From assembly GCF_013408985.1 (NCBI RefSeq), contig NZ_JACBZT010000001.1:4543197-4607196 (forward strand): a DNA stretch of 64,000 bases, given 5' to 3'. Position 1 is the stretch's first letter. Every line of letters starts with the position of its first letter. The stretch comes from Petropleomorpha daqingensis (lineage in GTDB: Bacteria > Actinomycetota > Actinomycetes > Mycobacteriales > Geodermatophilaceae). Below are positions 45,834 through 54,673 of this stretch, piece after piece. Both the position numbers and the translations under genes were made by a program. Below the pieces are notes generated by a model. The model was not told where the DNA came from. It searched no databases and was given only the letters and a program-made list of their open reading frames with translations.

Positions 45834-46019
45834 GTGTCCTACTGGAACGGCGACCGGCTCGGCTGCTTCGACGGCCCCGACGCCACGGAGCAGTGGCGGA
45901 GGATCCGTCCCCACGTCATCAGCGATGAACCTCGGCGCCAGGGTGACATCGAATGGACGGCCGGACGGTGGGAAGACGACGACGGGCGTCCGCTCCTCCT
46001 CATGACCGGGCACTGCTGA
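45834..46019 (+). CDS. Possible small hypothetical protein or 5'-truncated remnant
   Basis: A 61-residue frame from GTG 45834: SYWNGDRLGCFDGPDATEQW, then RRQGDIEWTAGRWEDDDGRPLLLMTGHC. The frame is open further upstream (through TKRKEADGLVETAAPIVV) but with no start, so the true gene may be longer and truncated at its 5' end. Composition is protein-like, with many Trp and charged residues. No ribosome site, no family recognised. It lies in the 316-bp gap between the quinone oxidoreductase and the convergent esterase. Confidence 0.3.
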   Translation: MSYWNGDRLGCFDGPDATEQWRRIRPHVISDEPRRQGDIEWTAGRWEDDDGRPLLLMTGHC

Positions 46020-46046
46020 CACGGTCCGCGTCTGCGACGTCGGAGT

Positions 46047-46778
46047 TCAGGCCGGGAGCAGCTCGTCGAGGTACTGCGGCAGCATCCGCCGCCAGGTGGG
46101 CCACTCGTGCGGCCACTCCTCGCTCCACGCGTCGACGCGGTTCGGCACGCCCTTGCTGCCGAGGACGGCGCCGGCGTCCCAGGAGGAGTCGACGTCCTCC
46201 CACGCCCCCTGACCGGACGCGAGGATCGCGAACCGGGTGCGCAGCACCTCGAGCTGCTCGCCGTCCATCCCCGGGAGGAAGTCCAGCGGCGAGGCGAAGA
46301 AGAGGTCCTGCGAGAACCGGTGGTCGAGGAACCGCTGGATCCGGTAGGTGCCGCTCATGCCGACGGCGGCGCGGAACACGTCCGGGAACCGGCAGAGCAC
46401 GGCGAGCGCGTTGAACGCCCCGATGGAGGCACCCGCCGTGACGATCGGCGTCTCGGCCCCGCCGAGGTCGGTCCGGATCGCCGGGACCACCTCGTGGCGG
46501 ATGCAGTGGTGGAACTGGTTGAACAGCCACATCCGGTACTCGGGCGAGCCGGCCTTCTCCACCATCGCCCGGCCCGCGACGCTGTCGCACGAGTAGATCT
46601 TGATGCGGCCGGCCTCGATCATCGGCCAGCAGGCACCGATCACCCCGTTGCGCTCGATCTCCTCGGCGTCCCCACCCGCCGTTGGGAAGACCAGCACCGG
46701 GGTGCCGTAGTGACCCCACCGGGCCAGACCGATCGGCTGCTCCAGTCGCTCGGAGTACCACCGGTCGGTCACCTTCAC
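46047..46778 (-). CDS. PF00756-type esterase, second in cluster
   Basis: A 243-residue alpha/beta hydrolase of the putative esterase/antigen 85-like family without a signal peptide. The nucleophile elbow is TAGASIGAFNAL; PVLVFPTAGGDAEE provides the oxyanion region; HEWPTWRRMLPQYL carries the catalytic His near the C-terminus. I chose GTG 46778, giving MKVTDRWYSERLEQPIG, which is the usual opening for this group; CAGGGT lies seven bases upstream. It is divergent from the GCS2 gene. Esterases of this type often neighbour ATP-grasp genes in actinobacteria as far as I recall. Confidence 0.85.
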   Translation of the reverse strand: MKVTDRWYSERLEQPIGLARWGHYGTPVLVFPTAGGDAEEIERNGVIGACWPMIEAGRIKIYSCDSVAGRAMVEKAGSPEYRMWLFNQFHHCIRHEVVPAIRTDLGGAETPIVTAGASIGAFNALAVLCRFPDVFRAAVGMSGTYRIQRFLDHRFSQDLFFASPLDFLPGMDGEQLEVLRTRFAILASGQGAWEDVDSSWDAGAVLGSKGVPNRVDAWSEEWPHEWPTWRRMLPQYLDELLPA

Positions 46779-46891
46779 GCCGCCAACCCTGGCACGGAAG
46801 CCGCGACGCGGCAGCGCGACGGGGCTGCCGACCAGCCGGTTCCGTGCCAACCTGACCGCACAGGTGGACCGACCGGTGGGAGGCGACCGGC

Positions 46892-48373
46892 ATGGGCGAA
46901 GAGGTCGAGGCCCGGACGTTCTCCCGCACCGACCGCCTCAACTACCGGGAGAAGCTCCGGCGCTGCCTGGACGTGTTCGGCCGGATGCTCAACGAGTCGA
47001 AGTTCGACTTCGAGCACCCGCTGACCGGCACCGAGATCGAGTTCAACCTCGTCGACGCCCGGCAGGACCCGGCGATGCGCAACGAGGAGGTGCTCGCCGC
47101 GATCGCCGACGAGGTCTTCCAGGCGGAGATGGGCCAGTTCAACATCGAGATGAACGTGCGCCCCACCTCGCTGGCCGGCACGGCCGCGGCCGAACTCGAG
47201 GAGGAGCTGCGGGGCAGCCTCAACCAGGCCGAGGAGCGCGCCCGGGAGATCGGGGCGCACATCATCATGATCGGCACGCTGCCGACCCTCTCCCCCGAGC
47301 ACGTCACCGCCGACGCGATCACCGCCCACCCGCGCTACGCGCTGATCAACGAGCAGATCTTCGCCGCCCGGGGCGAGGACCTGCACATCGCGATCGACGG
47401 CCCCGAGCGGCTGGACATGCACGCCGACACGATCGCCCCGGAGGCGGCCTGCACCAGCACCCAGTTCCACCTGCAGGTGAGCCCGCAGGACTACGCGGCC
47501 CACTGGAACGCCGCGCAGTGCATCGCCGGCGTCCAGGTGGCGCTCGGCGCCAATTCGCCGTTCCTCTTCGGCAAGGAGCTGTGGCGGGAGACCCGCATCC
47601 CCCTGTTCGAGCAGGCCACCGACACCCGGCCGCTGGAGCTCAAGGAGCAGGGCGTCCGGCCCCGGGTCTGGTTCGGCGAGCGCTTCATCACCTCGGTGTT
47701 CGACCACTTCGAGGAGAACGTCCGGTACTTCCCCGCCCTGCTGCCGGTCTGCGACGACGAGGACCCGGTCGCCACCCTCGACCGGGGCGACGTCCCCCGG
47801 CTGGCCGAGCTCCGGATGCACAACGGGACCATCTACCGCTGGAACCGGCCGGTGTACGACATCCACCAGGGCACGCCCCACCTCCGGATCGAGAACCGGG
47901 TGCTGCCCGCCGGGCCGAGCATCGTGGACGTGTTCGCCAACGGCGCCTTCTACTACGGGCTGCTGCACACCCTGGCCCGCCAGGACCGGCCGGTGTGGTC
48001 GCAGATGTCGTTCGCCACCGCGGAGGACAACTTCACCGAGGGCGCCCGGCGAGGCATCCACGCCCAGCTCTACTGGCCGGGACTGGGCACCGTGCCGGTC
48101 ACCGAACTGGTGCTGCGGCGACTGCTGCCCATGGCCCGGCAGGGGTTGGCGGAGCGGGACGTGGACACCGCGGTCGTCGACCGGCTGCTGGGCGCCGTCG
48201 AGCGCCGCTGCACCGCCTACCGCAACGGCGCGGAGTGGCAGGCCGAGACGTTCCACCGGATCGACGAGCAGCGCCGGCCCCTGGACCGCCGCGACGCGCT
48301 GCGGGAGATGCTGCGCCGCTACAGCGAGCTCATGCACGCCAACGAGCCGGTCGCCGACTGGCCGGTCCCGTAG
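46892..48373 (+). CDS. Glutamate-cysteine ligase family 2 (GCS2) homologue
   Basis: A 493-residue carboxylate-amine ligase of the GCS2/YbdK fold. TGTEIEFNLVD (Mg/ATP Glu residues), MGQFNIEMNVRPT, TSTQFHLQVSP and LRIENRVLPAGPSIVDVFANGAFYYG are the conserved active-site strands. Canonical members form gamma-glutamylcysteine; actinobacteria with mycothiol do not need glutathione, so this homologue may join a different amine to glutamate. Start ATG 46892. It is divergent from the esterase and convergent with ATP-grasp D, nine bases apart. Confidence 0.88.
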   Translation: MGEEVEARTFSRTDRLNYREKLRRCLDVFGRMLNESKFDFEHPLTGTEIEFNLVDARQDPAMRNEEVLAAIADEVFQAEMGQFNIEMNVRPTSLAGTAAAELEEELRGSLNQAEERAREIGAHIIMIGTLPTLSPEHVTADAITAHPRYALINEQIFAARGEDLHIAIDGPERLDMHADTIAPEAACTSTQFHLQVSPQDYAAHWNAAQCIAGVQVALGANSPFLFGKELWRETRIPLFEQATDTRPLELKEQGVRPRVWFGERFITSVFDHFEENVRYFPALLPVCDDEDPVATLDRGDVPRLAELRMHNGTIYRWNRPVYDIHQGTPHLRIENRVLPAGPSIVDVFANGAFYYGLLHTLARQDRPVWSQMSFATAEDNFTEGARRGIHAQLYWPGLGTVPVTELVLRRLLPMARQGLAERDVDTAVVDRLLGAVERRCTAYRNGAEWQAETFHRIDEQRRPLDRRDALREMLRRYSELMHANEPVADWPVP

Positions 48374-48382
48374 GACGCCCGG

Positions 48383-49636
48383 TCACACGCGGTTGAGGCG
48401 GGTCTCCTCGTCGCGCACCCACAGGCCGAGCAGGCCGCGGTAGTGCGCGATGAAGTGGTCGTGCTCGTGCGGCGGGAAGGTGGCGCGCACGGTGTCGACG
48501 AGCAGCCGGTCGAAGTCCGGACCGCGCACCCAGTCGTGCATGACCTCGTCGAGGTGGCCCAGCCGGCTGGCGCAGAAGTCGGAGTAGGCCTCGGTCTCGA
48601 AGTACTCGTCGGCCATGGTGCGGTACTCGCGCAGCTTCTCCTCGTAGCTGAGGTCGGTCCGGTCGGCGATGTCGAAGTAGCGCCGCGTCGCCAGGTCCAA
48701 CCGGGGACGGCGACCGGTGGCCGTGCAGTAGACCGTCCACCGGACCAGCGCCTTGATCGCCCACGGGAAGTAGTAGTGGAGGCTGGTCAGGGCGATGTCC
48801 GGGCAGGCGTTCGCGTAGTCGATCGGGTAGACGACGCCGTCGCGGATGAGGGTCTCGCAGGAGTTGAACTCCCAGCGGAAGAACGCGTTGACCAGCCGGC
48901 CGATGGTGACCGTCTCGTCACCGGTCGCCGCGTCCAGGAAGCCGTGCGCGACCGAGTAGCGGCCGTGCATGGGCTGGTCGGGGTCGAACTTCATCACCAT
49001 GGTCTCGGGGCCGATCGACAGGCTGCGCGCGAAGACGTCGTAGCCGGCGACCGCCTTCTGCAGGTGCATCAGCCGCTGCCCGGACTCGTCGTAGGCCCGG
49101 TGCAGCTCGTCCCGGTCGCGGATCATGCTCACGCCGACCCAGGCGCCGCCGTCGTAGGGCTTCATGAACAGCGGGTAGCCCAGGCGCTCGGCGATCGCGT
49201 CGAGGTCGAACGGCTGGTTGTACTTCTCCGCCGTGTAGGCGTACTTGGTGTGATCCGGCGGGTTCTTGTACGGGATCAGCACCGTGTCCGGCACCTTCAG
49301 CCCCAGCCGCAGCATCGCGCAGTAGGCGGCGTGCTTCTCCATGCTCTGGAAGGTGAACGGGCTGTTGAGGAGGTAGACGTCGTCCATCAACGCCGCCTTC
49401 TTCAGCCACTCGCGGGGGTGGTAGTACCAGTAGGCCAGCCGGTCGATGACCAGGTCGTAGCGGGGGCGGCTGCACAGGTCGAACGGCTCGATGGTGATCC
49501 GCTCGACGTCGTAGTGGTGCGCCGTCCCCCTGCCGTCGACGACGGGGCCGAGTCTGCGCACGATCGCCTCGAAGGCGGTGGGCCAGTCCTCCTCGGTCCC
49601 GAGCAGCAGTCCGATGAGGTGCTGGTGGTCGGACAT
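48383..49636 (-). CDS. ATP-grasp enzyme D (distinct subgroup)
   Basis: A 417-residue ATP-grasp-like protein, not a close paralogue of A-C. LNSPFTFQSMEKHAAYCAML, PYKNPPDHTKYAYTAEKYN, YPLFMKPYDGGAWVGVSMI (ATP-binding Lys and Gly loop) and VYPIDYANACPDIALTSLHYYFPW (metal-site Asn/Asp) are visible. The Tyr- and His-rich ASRPRYDLVIDRLAYWYYHPREW region is unlike standard ligases. Start ATG 49636 with GAGGAG five bases upstream. It lies tail to tail with the GCS2 gene, and the M20 gene is 60 bp upstream. Confidence 0.85.
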   Translation of the reverse strand: MSDHQHLIGLLLGTEEDWPTAFEAIVRRLGPVVDGRGTAHHYDVERITIEPFDLCSRPRYDLVIDRLAYWYYHPREWLKKAALMDDVYLLNSPFTFQSMEKHAAYCAMLRLGLKVPDTVLIPYKNPPDHTKYAYTAEKYNQPFDLDAIAERLGYPLFMKPYDGGAWVGVSMIRDRDELHRAYDESGQRLMHLQKAVAGYDVFARSLSIGPETMVMKFDPDQPMHGRYSVAHGFLDAATGDETVTIGRLVNAFFRWEFNSCETLIRDGVVYPIDYANACPDIALTSLHYYFPWAIKALVRWTVYCTATGRRPRLDLATRRYFDIADRTDLSYEEKLREYRTMADEYFETEAYSDFCASRLGHLDEVMHDWVRGPDFDRLLVDTVRATFPPHEHDHFIAHYRGLLGLWVRDEETRLNRV

Positions 49637-49695
49637 CGACGCTCCTCGAACGGTGGGGCCCGCTCCGCCCTGACCTGCGCGGACGTGGACGGATC

Positions 49696-51111
49696 CTATG
49701 ACCGGCCGGGGACGAGGGCGAGTTCGCGCCACAGGTGCGCGGCCGCCTCGGCCCCGCGGTGCAGCATGCTCAGCAGCACCCGCTCGTTGGGCGAGTGGAT
49801 CCGGTCGGTGGGCAGCCCCGCGCCCAGGAACAGCAGCGGCGCGCCGAGCTGCTCGACCAGCGCGGCCTCCGGTCCGCTGCCGCCCTCGCGCAGGGAGAGC
49901 ACCTCGTCGGGATCGCCGTCCCAGGCCTCGGCGATCGCCCGCCGCAGGGCGGCCATGCCGGGCGAGTCGAGGTCGCTGGCGCACGGGGCGACGCCGGCCT
50001 TCTCGACCCGCACCTCGGCGGTGACCCCCTCGGGCAGCCCCTGGTCGACCCAGGCGCGGACCTGGTCGGCGACGTCGGCCGGCGCCTGGTCGGCCACCAG
50101 CCGGAAGCTGATCTTGGCGTGCGCCTCGGCCGGGATGATCGTCTTGTGGCCCGGGCCCTGGTAGCCGCCCCACATGCCGTTGACCTCCGCGGTCGGCCGG
50201 GCGCCGAGCCGTTCCAGGGTGCTGAAGCCGGCCTCTCCGTGCGCCGCCGAGCCCGCAGCCGGTCCGGCCAGCCACGCCTGCTCGTCGAACGGCACCCGGG
50301 TCATCAGCTCCCGCTCCCGGTCGCCGAGGGGCCGGACCTTGTCGTAGAAGCCGGGCAGGGTGACCCGGCCCTGCTCATCGTGCAGACCGGCCAGCAGCTC
50401 GGCCAGGGCGTGCAGCGGGTTGGGCACCGCGCCGCCGAACGACCCGGAGTGCAGGTCGACGGCTGGTCCGCGCACGGTGATCTCGGCGCCGGCCAGCCCG
50501 CGCATCGAGACGACGGCGCCGGGCAGGTCGGGGGCGGCCATGCCGGTGTCGCTGACGACGACGACGTCGCAGTCCAGCTGGGCCCGCCGCTCCTTCAGCA
50601 GCGCGGTGAAGTGCCGCGAGCCGGACTCCTCCTCGCCCTCGACGAGCAGCTTCACGGTCACCGCCGGGCTGTCCCCGCCGGTGGCGGCGAGGTGCGCGCG
50701 CATGCCGAGCAGGTGCATGGCGACGTTGCCCTTGTCGTCGATGGCGCCGCGGGCGTGCAGCTCCGGGCCGTCCGGCCCCTCGACGAGAGTGGGCTCGAAC
50801 GGCGGGTGCACCCACAGCTCCACCGGGTCCACCGGCTGCACGTCGTGGTGGCCGTAGACCAGCGCGACCGGCGCGCCCGGATCGGCCGAGGGCCACTCGG
50901 CGAAGACGGCGGGCGCACCCGGCGTCGGCCAGATCTCGACCGTCGGGAAGCCGGTGGAGCGCAGCGCCTCGGCCAGCCATTCGGCGCTGCGGACGACGTC
51001 GGGGGCGTGCGCGGGATCGGCTGAGATCGACGGGATGCGCAGCCAGGCCTCGAGATCGGCGTGCAGGTCTTCGAGGTGGGACCGGACGTACTCGCGCTCG
51101 GGGCTGCTCAC
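49696..51111 (-). CDS. M20 family dipeptidase
   Basis: A 471-residue M20A dipeptidase. Zinc ligands and catalytic residues: VYGHHDVQPVD (His, Asp), ARGAIDDKGN (bridging Asp), LVEGEEESGS (catalytic and metal Glu), VVSDTGM (Asp) and IHSPNERVLLSML (C-terminal His). VDLHSGSFGGAVPNPLHAL is the dimerisation/substrate block typical of carnosinase-like dipeptidases. Start GTG 51111 with TACGGT seven bases upstream. A dipeptidase beside amino-acid ligases could recycle or trim their product; that link is positional only. Confidence 0.9.
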   Translation of the reverse strand: MSSPEREYVRSHLEDLHADLEAWLRIPSISADPAHAPDVVRSAEWLAEALRSTGFPTVEIWPTPGAPAVFAEWPSADPGAPVALVYGHHDVQPVDPVELWVHPPFEPTLVEGPDGPELHARGAIDDKGNVAMHLLGMRAHLAATGGDSPAVTVKLLVEGEEESGSRHFTALLKERRAQLDCDVVVVSDTGMAAPDLPGAVVSMRGLAGAEITVRGPAVDLHSGSFGGAVPNPLHALAELLAGLHDEQGRVTLPGFYDKVRPLGDRERELMTRVPFDEQAWLAGPAAGSAAHGEAGFSTLERLGARPTAEVNGMWGGYQGPGHKTIIPAEAHAKISFRLVADQAPADVADQVRAWVDQGLPEGVTAEVRVEKAGVAPCASDLDSPGMAALRRAIAEAWDGDPDEVLSLREGGSGPEAALVEQLGAPLLFLGAGLPTDRIHSPNERVLLSMLHRGAEAAAHLWRELALVPGRS

Positions 51112-51118
51112 GCCCCGG

Positions 51119-51124
51119 ACCGTA
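51119..51124 (-). promoter_or_regulatory. Leaderless-type -10 hexamer for M20 dipeptidase
   Basis: TACGGT on the minus strand, seven bases before GTG 51111, in the 66-bp divergent gap to the phosphotransferase. Confidence 0.45.
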
Positions 51125-51177
51125 GCCCGCTGCAGAGGACGTCCCGCCGGACCTCCGTCGTGCGGCACGCTGCCGGC

Positions 51178-51975
51178 ATGGGGATCGAGCAACCGCTCAC
51201 CGGAGGCATGGACCCGTCCGCGGGGGTGGTCCGCGTCGGCGACACGGTGCGTCGCCCCGCCGGGCGGTCCGCGGTGTGCAGCCTGCTGCTGCACCTCGAG
51301 CGCGAGGGCTTCGAGGGGGTCCCCCGGTTCCTCGGCACGGACGACGAGGGGCGCGACGTCCTGACCTTCGTCGAGGGCGACGTGCCGCTCCCGCCGTACC
51401 CGTCCTGGGCGCTGACCGACGCCGCCCTGCAGGACCTCGGGCGCCTGGTCCGCCGCTTCCACCAGGCGACGGCGACCTTCGACGCGGCCTCGGCAACCGG
51501 CTGGTCCGGCGAGTGGGCCGACCCGCAGGGCGGTCCGGTGATCTGCCACAACGACCTGTTCCCCGAAAACGTCGTGTTCCGGGGCGGGCACGTCGTCGGG
51601 CTGATCGACTTCGCCGAGGCCGGGCCCGGCCGCCCGTTCTGGGACCTGGCGATCGCGGCGCAGGAGTGGGCGCCCCTGCACGCCCCCGGCGCGCGCCTGC
51701 ACCACCCGGACGACCTCGACGGCGTCCGCCGCACGGCGCTGCTCGCGCACGCGTACGGCGTGGATCCGGAGCGGGCGGAGGAGTTCGTCGACGTCATCGC
51801 GGAGGAACGGGTGCAGCAGCTCGGGAACGTGCGCCGGCACGTGGCGGCCGGCGCCGAGCCGTGGGCGTCGTTCTGGCGCGAGAGCGAGGGCGAGGACCGC
51901 GCGGCCGCCGACGACGCCTGGCTCCAGGACCAGCGTTCGGCGCTGATCGACGCGATCCGGGCGCCTGGCCCGTAG
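51178..51975 (+). CDS. Aminoglycoside phosphotransferase-family kinase-like protein
   Basis: A 265-residue APH/choline-kinase-fold protein. The catalytic loop is PVICHNDLFPENVVF (HxDxxxxN) and the metal motif is GLIDFAEAGPG (in place of DFG-like IDxxD). The N-terminal lobe is short. ATG 51178 starts MGIEQPLTGGMDPSAG. Relatives phosphorylate small molecules with hydroxyl groups; substrate unknown. A resistance role is not supported by anything here. Confidence 0.85.
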   Translation: MGIEQPLTGGMDPSAGVVRVGDTVRRPAGRSAVCSLLLHLEREGFEGVPRFLGTDDEGRDVLTFVEGDVPLPPYPSWALTDAALQDLGRLVRRFHQATATFDAASATGWSGEWADPQGGPVICHNDLFPENVVFRGGHVVGLIDFAEAGPGRPFWDLAIAAQEWAPLHAPGARLHHPDDLDGVRRTALLAHAYGVDPERAEEFVDVIAEERVQQLGNVRRHVAAGAEPWASFWRESEGEDRAAADDAWLQDQRSALIDAIRAPGP

Positions 51976-52005
51976 GACGTGCGCGGATGAGGGAGCGGCT
52001 GCGGG

Positions 52006-52779
52006 TCAGTCCGACCAGGCCGGCGGGCGCCTGCTGAGGAAGGCGTCCAGCCCCTCGTGGAAGTCCGCCGTCCCGGCCAGCGCCACCGCCTCGTCCCGCT
52101 CGATGGCCAGGCCCTCCTCGAAGGGCAGGTCGACGCCCTCGGTGATGCACCGCCGGATCGCCGCCAGGGCGCGCGCCGGCTTCCGGGCCAGGCCCGCGGC
52201 GTAGCCCTGCACCTCCTCGCGGAGCCGCTCGGCCGCCACGACGACGTCGACGAGGCCGATCGCGTGGGCTTCCTCGGCACCGAGCAGGGTGCCCTCGTAG
52301 AGGTAGCGCAGCGCCCGGGGCCGGCCCAGCAGCCGGGCCAGGGCCTGCGTCGCGCCGACCGGCGGCAGAAAGCCGATGTTGATCTCCGGTTGGCCGAGCC
52401 GTGCGGTGCTCGCGGCGAAGCGGACGTCGCAGTGCAGCACCATCTCCAGACCGCCGCCGACCGCGATGCCGTGGACGGCGGCCAGCAGCGGTTTCGGCGA
52501 CGCGCGCATCAGGCGGACCAGGTCATGGCAGACGTCGACCCAGCGCCGCATGTCGTCGGCGTCCATGTCGAGGAAGACCCCCAGGTCGGCGCCGACGCTG
52601 AAGTGCGCGTCGAGGGCGCTGGCGAACACCACCACCCGGACAGCAGGGTCGGCGAGGTGCTGCTCCAGCGCTTCCGGGACCTCCCGCAGCATCTCCCAGT
52701 GGAAGGCGTTGACCGGCGGCCGGTCGTACTCGATCCACCCCACCCGGTCTTGCACCGTGACTCGCAAGAAGTCGGCCAT
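52006..52779 (-). CDS. Enoyl-CoA hydratase/isomerase family protein
   Basis: A 257-residue crotonase-fold protein. The CoA oxyanion residues lie in SVGADLGVFL and AVHGIAVGGGLEMVLHCDVRFA, and PEINIGFLPPVGATQ is the following conserved block, where the first catalytic Glu is expected; instead of the second catalytic Glu near it the sequence reads RLLGRPRALRYLYEG, so exact chemistry is uncertain. ATG 52779 follows GAGGGGGG. It heads toward, but is 65 bp from, the SDR gene upstream on the same strand. Confidence 0.88.
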   Translation of the reverse strand: MADFLRVTVQDRVGWIEYDRPPVNAFHWEMLREVPEALEQHLADPAVRVVVFASALDAHFSVGADLGVFLDMDADDMRRWVDVCHDLVRLMRASPKPLLAAVHGIAVGGGLEMVLHCDVRFAASTARLGQPEINIGFLPPVGATQALARLLGRPRALRYLYEGTLLGAEEAHAIGLVDVVVAAERLREEVQGYAAGLARKPARALAAIRRCITEGVDLPFEEGLAIERDEAVALAGTADFHEGLDAFLSRRPPAWSD

Positions 52780-52844
52780 CCGCCCCCCTCGCACCCCGGA
52801 CCGAGCCTAGAGCCGGAGAAGGGGCCGTCGTCCCTGCCCGGAGC

Positions 52845-53615
52845 TCAGCGGGGAGGCATCCGGATCGCCCCGTCGAGGCGGATGGTCTCGCCGTTCATGT
52901 AGTCGTTGGTGAGCACCTCGAGGGCCATCGAGGCGAACTCCTCGGCCCGACCGAGGCGGTTCGGGTAGACGACGCTCTCGCCGAGCTTGGCCTTGAAGGC
53001 CTCGGCCTGCTCCCCGGAGCCGTAGATCGGGGTGTCGATCAGCCCCGGCGCGATGGTGTTGACGCGGATCCCGTGGCGGGCCAGGTCGCGGGCCATCGGC
53101 AGGGTCATGCCGACCACGCCGCCCTTCGACGCCGAGTACGGGGTCTGCCCGATCTGCCCGTCGAAGGCGGCCGCCGACGCGGTGTTGAGGATGGCGCCGC
53201 GCGAGGTGCCGTCGGCCAGCGGCTCGGTCGCGGCCATCGCCGAGGCGGCGAGCCGGGCGCAGTTGTACGTGCCGACCAGGTTGACCCGGAGGACGAACTC
53301 GAACTGCTCGAGCGGGATCGGGGCGAGGTCCCGGCCGATGATCCGGCCGGCCCGGCCCAGTCCGGCGCTGTTGACCAGGATCCGCAGCGGCCCCAGCTCC
53401 GAGGCGGTCTCGACCGCGGCTCGCACCTGCTCCTCGTCGGCGACGTCGGCCTTGACGTACGCCCCGCCGATCTCGCCGGCGACCTTCTCGCCCTTCTCGT
53501 CCTGCAGGTCGAGCACGACCACCTTGCTGCCCCGCTGGGCGAGCAGCCGCGCCGTCGCCTCACCGAGACCCGACGCGCCACCGGTCACGATGGCCGATGC
53601 ACCCGCGATGTCCAT
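52845..53615 (-). CDS. SDR, 3-hydroxyacyl-CoA dehydrogenase type II-like
   Basis: A 256-residue classical SDR resembling 17-beta-HSD10-type short-chain hydroxyacyl-CoA dehydrogenases. Motifs: VTGGASGLGEATARLL, VVLDLQDEKG (Asp for NAD), NSAGLG, catalytic Ser in ILNTASAAAFDG and YSASKGGVVG; PMARDLARHGIRVNTIAPGLIDTP follows. The C-terminus LDGAIRMPPR is typical of this group. Start ATG 53615; 21 bp upstream is the end of the quinone oxidoreductase, so the two form an operon, possibly with the enoyl-CoA hydratase, consistent with acyl-CoA beta-oxidation. Confidence 0.92.
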   Translation of the reverse strand: MDIAGASAIVTGGASGLGEATARLLAQRGSKVVVLDLQDEKGEKVAGEIGGAYVKADVADEEQVRAAVETASELGPLRILVNSAGLGRAGRIIGRDLAPIPLEQFEFVLRVNLVGTYNCARLAASAMAATEPLADGTSRGAILNTASAAAFDGQIGQTPYSASKGGVVGMTLPMARDLARHGIRVNTIAPGLIDTPIYGSGEQAEAFKAKLGESVVYPNRLGRAEEFASMALEVLTNDYMNGETIRLDGAIRMPPR

Positions 53616-53636
53616 GACGAAGTCCCTCCACGCTTT

Positions 53637-54602
53637 CTACGGTTCGAGCACTACCTTGCCGAGCACGCTGCGCTCCCCCAGGAGCGCCACCGCCTCACCC
53701 GCCCGCTCCAGCGGGTAGGTCCCGCTGATCGGCGGGGCGACGACGCCCGACTCGAGATGCGGCAGCAGCCGGTCCCACTCCTGGCGGACGTAGCCCTCGC
53801 GCGGCATCGCATACGCGCCCCAGCCGACGCCGCGGACGTCGATGTTGTTCAGCAGCAGCCGGTTGACCTTGACGGACGGGATCTCGCCGTCGGTGAACCC
53901 GATGACCAGCAGCCGGCCGAGCGGGGCCAGGCAGCGCAGCGAGTCGGTGAACCGCGGGCCGCCGACCGGGTCGACCACCATGTCCACGCCGTTCCCGCCG
54001 GTCAGCTCCAGGACGGCGTCCTTGAAGTTCTCGACGAGCACGGCCTCGTGGGAGCCCACGCCGGTGACGAACTCGGCCTTCTCCGGAGTGGAGACCACCG
54101 AGATCACGCGCGCGCCGAGAGCGGCGGCGAGCTGGATGGTCGCCGTCCCGATGCCCCCTGCGGCGCCGTGCACGAGCACGGTCTCCCCCTCCCGCAGCTG
54201 CCCGCGGGTGGTCAGGGCGAAGCTCATGGTCAGGTAGTTCATCGGGACGCAGGCGCCCTCGGCGAAGCTCGTGCGGTCCGGCAGCGGGAACACCGACGAC
54301 GCCGGCACCGACACCCGTTCGGCGAAGGCCCCGAGCGTGCTGGAGCCGGCCACCCGGTCACCCGGGGAGAACTCCGAGGACGACGGCGCCTCGAGCACGA
54401 CGCCGGCGAACTCCCCGCCGAGGACGAACGGACGCTCGGGCTTGTACTGGTACCGGTCCTGCGTGAGCAGCAGGTCGGGGAAGTTCACCCCCGCCGCCCG
54501 CACCTCGACGAGCACCTCGTGCTCCGCGCGGACCGGGTCCGCCACCTCGCCGACCTCGAGGGCCTCCGGCCCGTCCGGCCGCGTCACCTGAACAGCGCGC
54601 AT
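53637..54602 (-). CDS. NADPH:quinone oxidoreductase
   Basis: A 321-residue zinc-less MDR enzyme: ALNVGGEF-like FVLGGEFAGVV, VLVHGAAGGIGTATIQLAAALGA (NADPH motif), GVDMVVDPVGGPRFTDSLRC and RSVLGKVVLEP. It is a full-length version of the family of which a fragment survives at 19544. Start ATG 54602 with GGGGAA upstream; seven codons further up there is an alternative at 54623. First gene of the operon with the SDR. Divergent from the SigJ-type sigma factor. Confidence 0.92.
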   Translation of the reverse strand: MRAVQVTRPDGPEALEVGEVADPVRAEHEVLVEVRAAGVNFPDLLLTQDRYQYKPERPFVLGGEFAGVVLEAPSSSEFSPGDRVAGSSTLGAFAERVSVPASSVFPLPDRTSFAEGACVPMNYLTMSFALTTRGQLREGETVLVHGAAGGIGTATIQLAAALGARVISVVSTPEKAEFVTGVGSHEAVLVENFKDAVLELTGGNGVDMVVDPVGGPRFTDSLRCLAPLGRLLVIGFTDGEIPSVKVNRLLLNNIDVRGVGWGAYAMPREGYVRQEWDRLLPHLESGVVAPPISGTYPLERAGEAVALLGERSVLGKVVLEP

Positions 54603-54673
54603 GCGTTCCCCTTCACCAGGCAAGGACAGCTCGTGCGCGATCGTGCCATCGCCCCGACGACGACCTGCGGTCC

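Noticed and set aside
49696-51840. A 714-codon minus-strand start for the M20 dipeptidase
   Set aside because: The extra N-terminal 240 residues are antisense to the phosphotransferase gene. GTG 51111 with a -10 at seven bases gives the normal dipeptidase length.
51178-51975. Aminoglycoside resistance gene
   Set aside because: The kinase fold and HxDxxxxN motif are shared by many unrelated small-molecule kinases; nothing points to an antibiotic.
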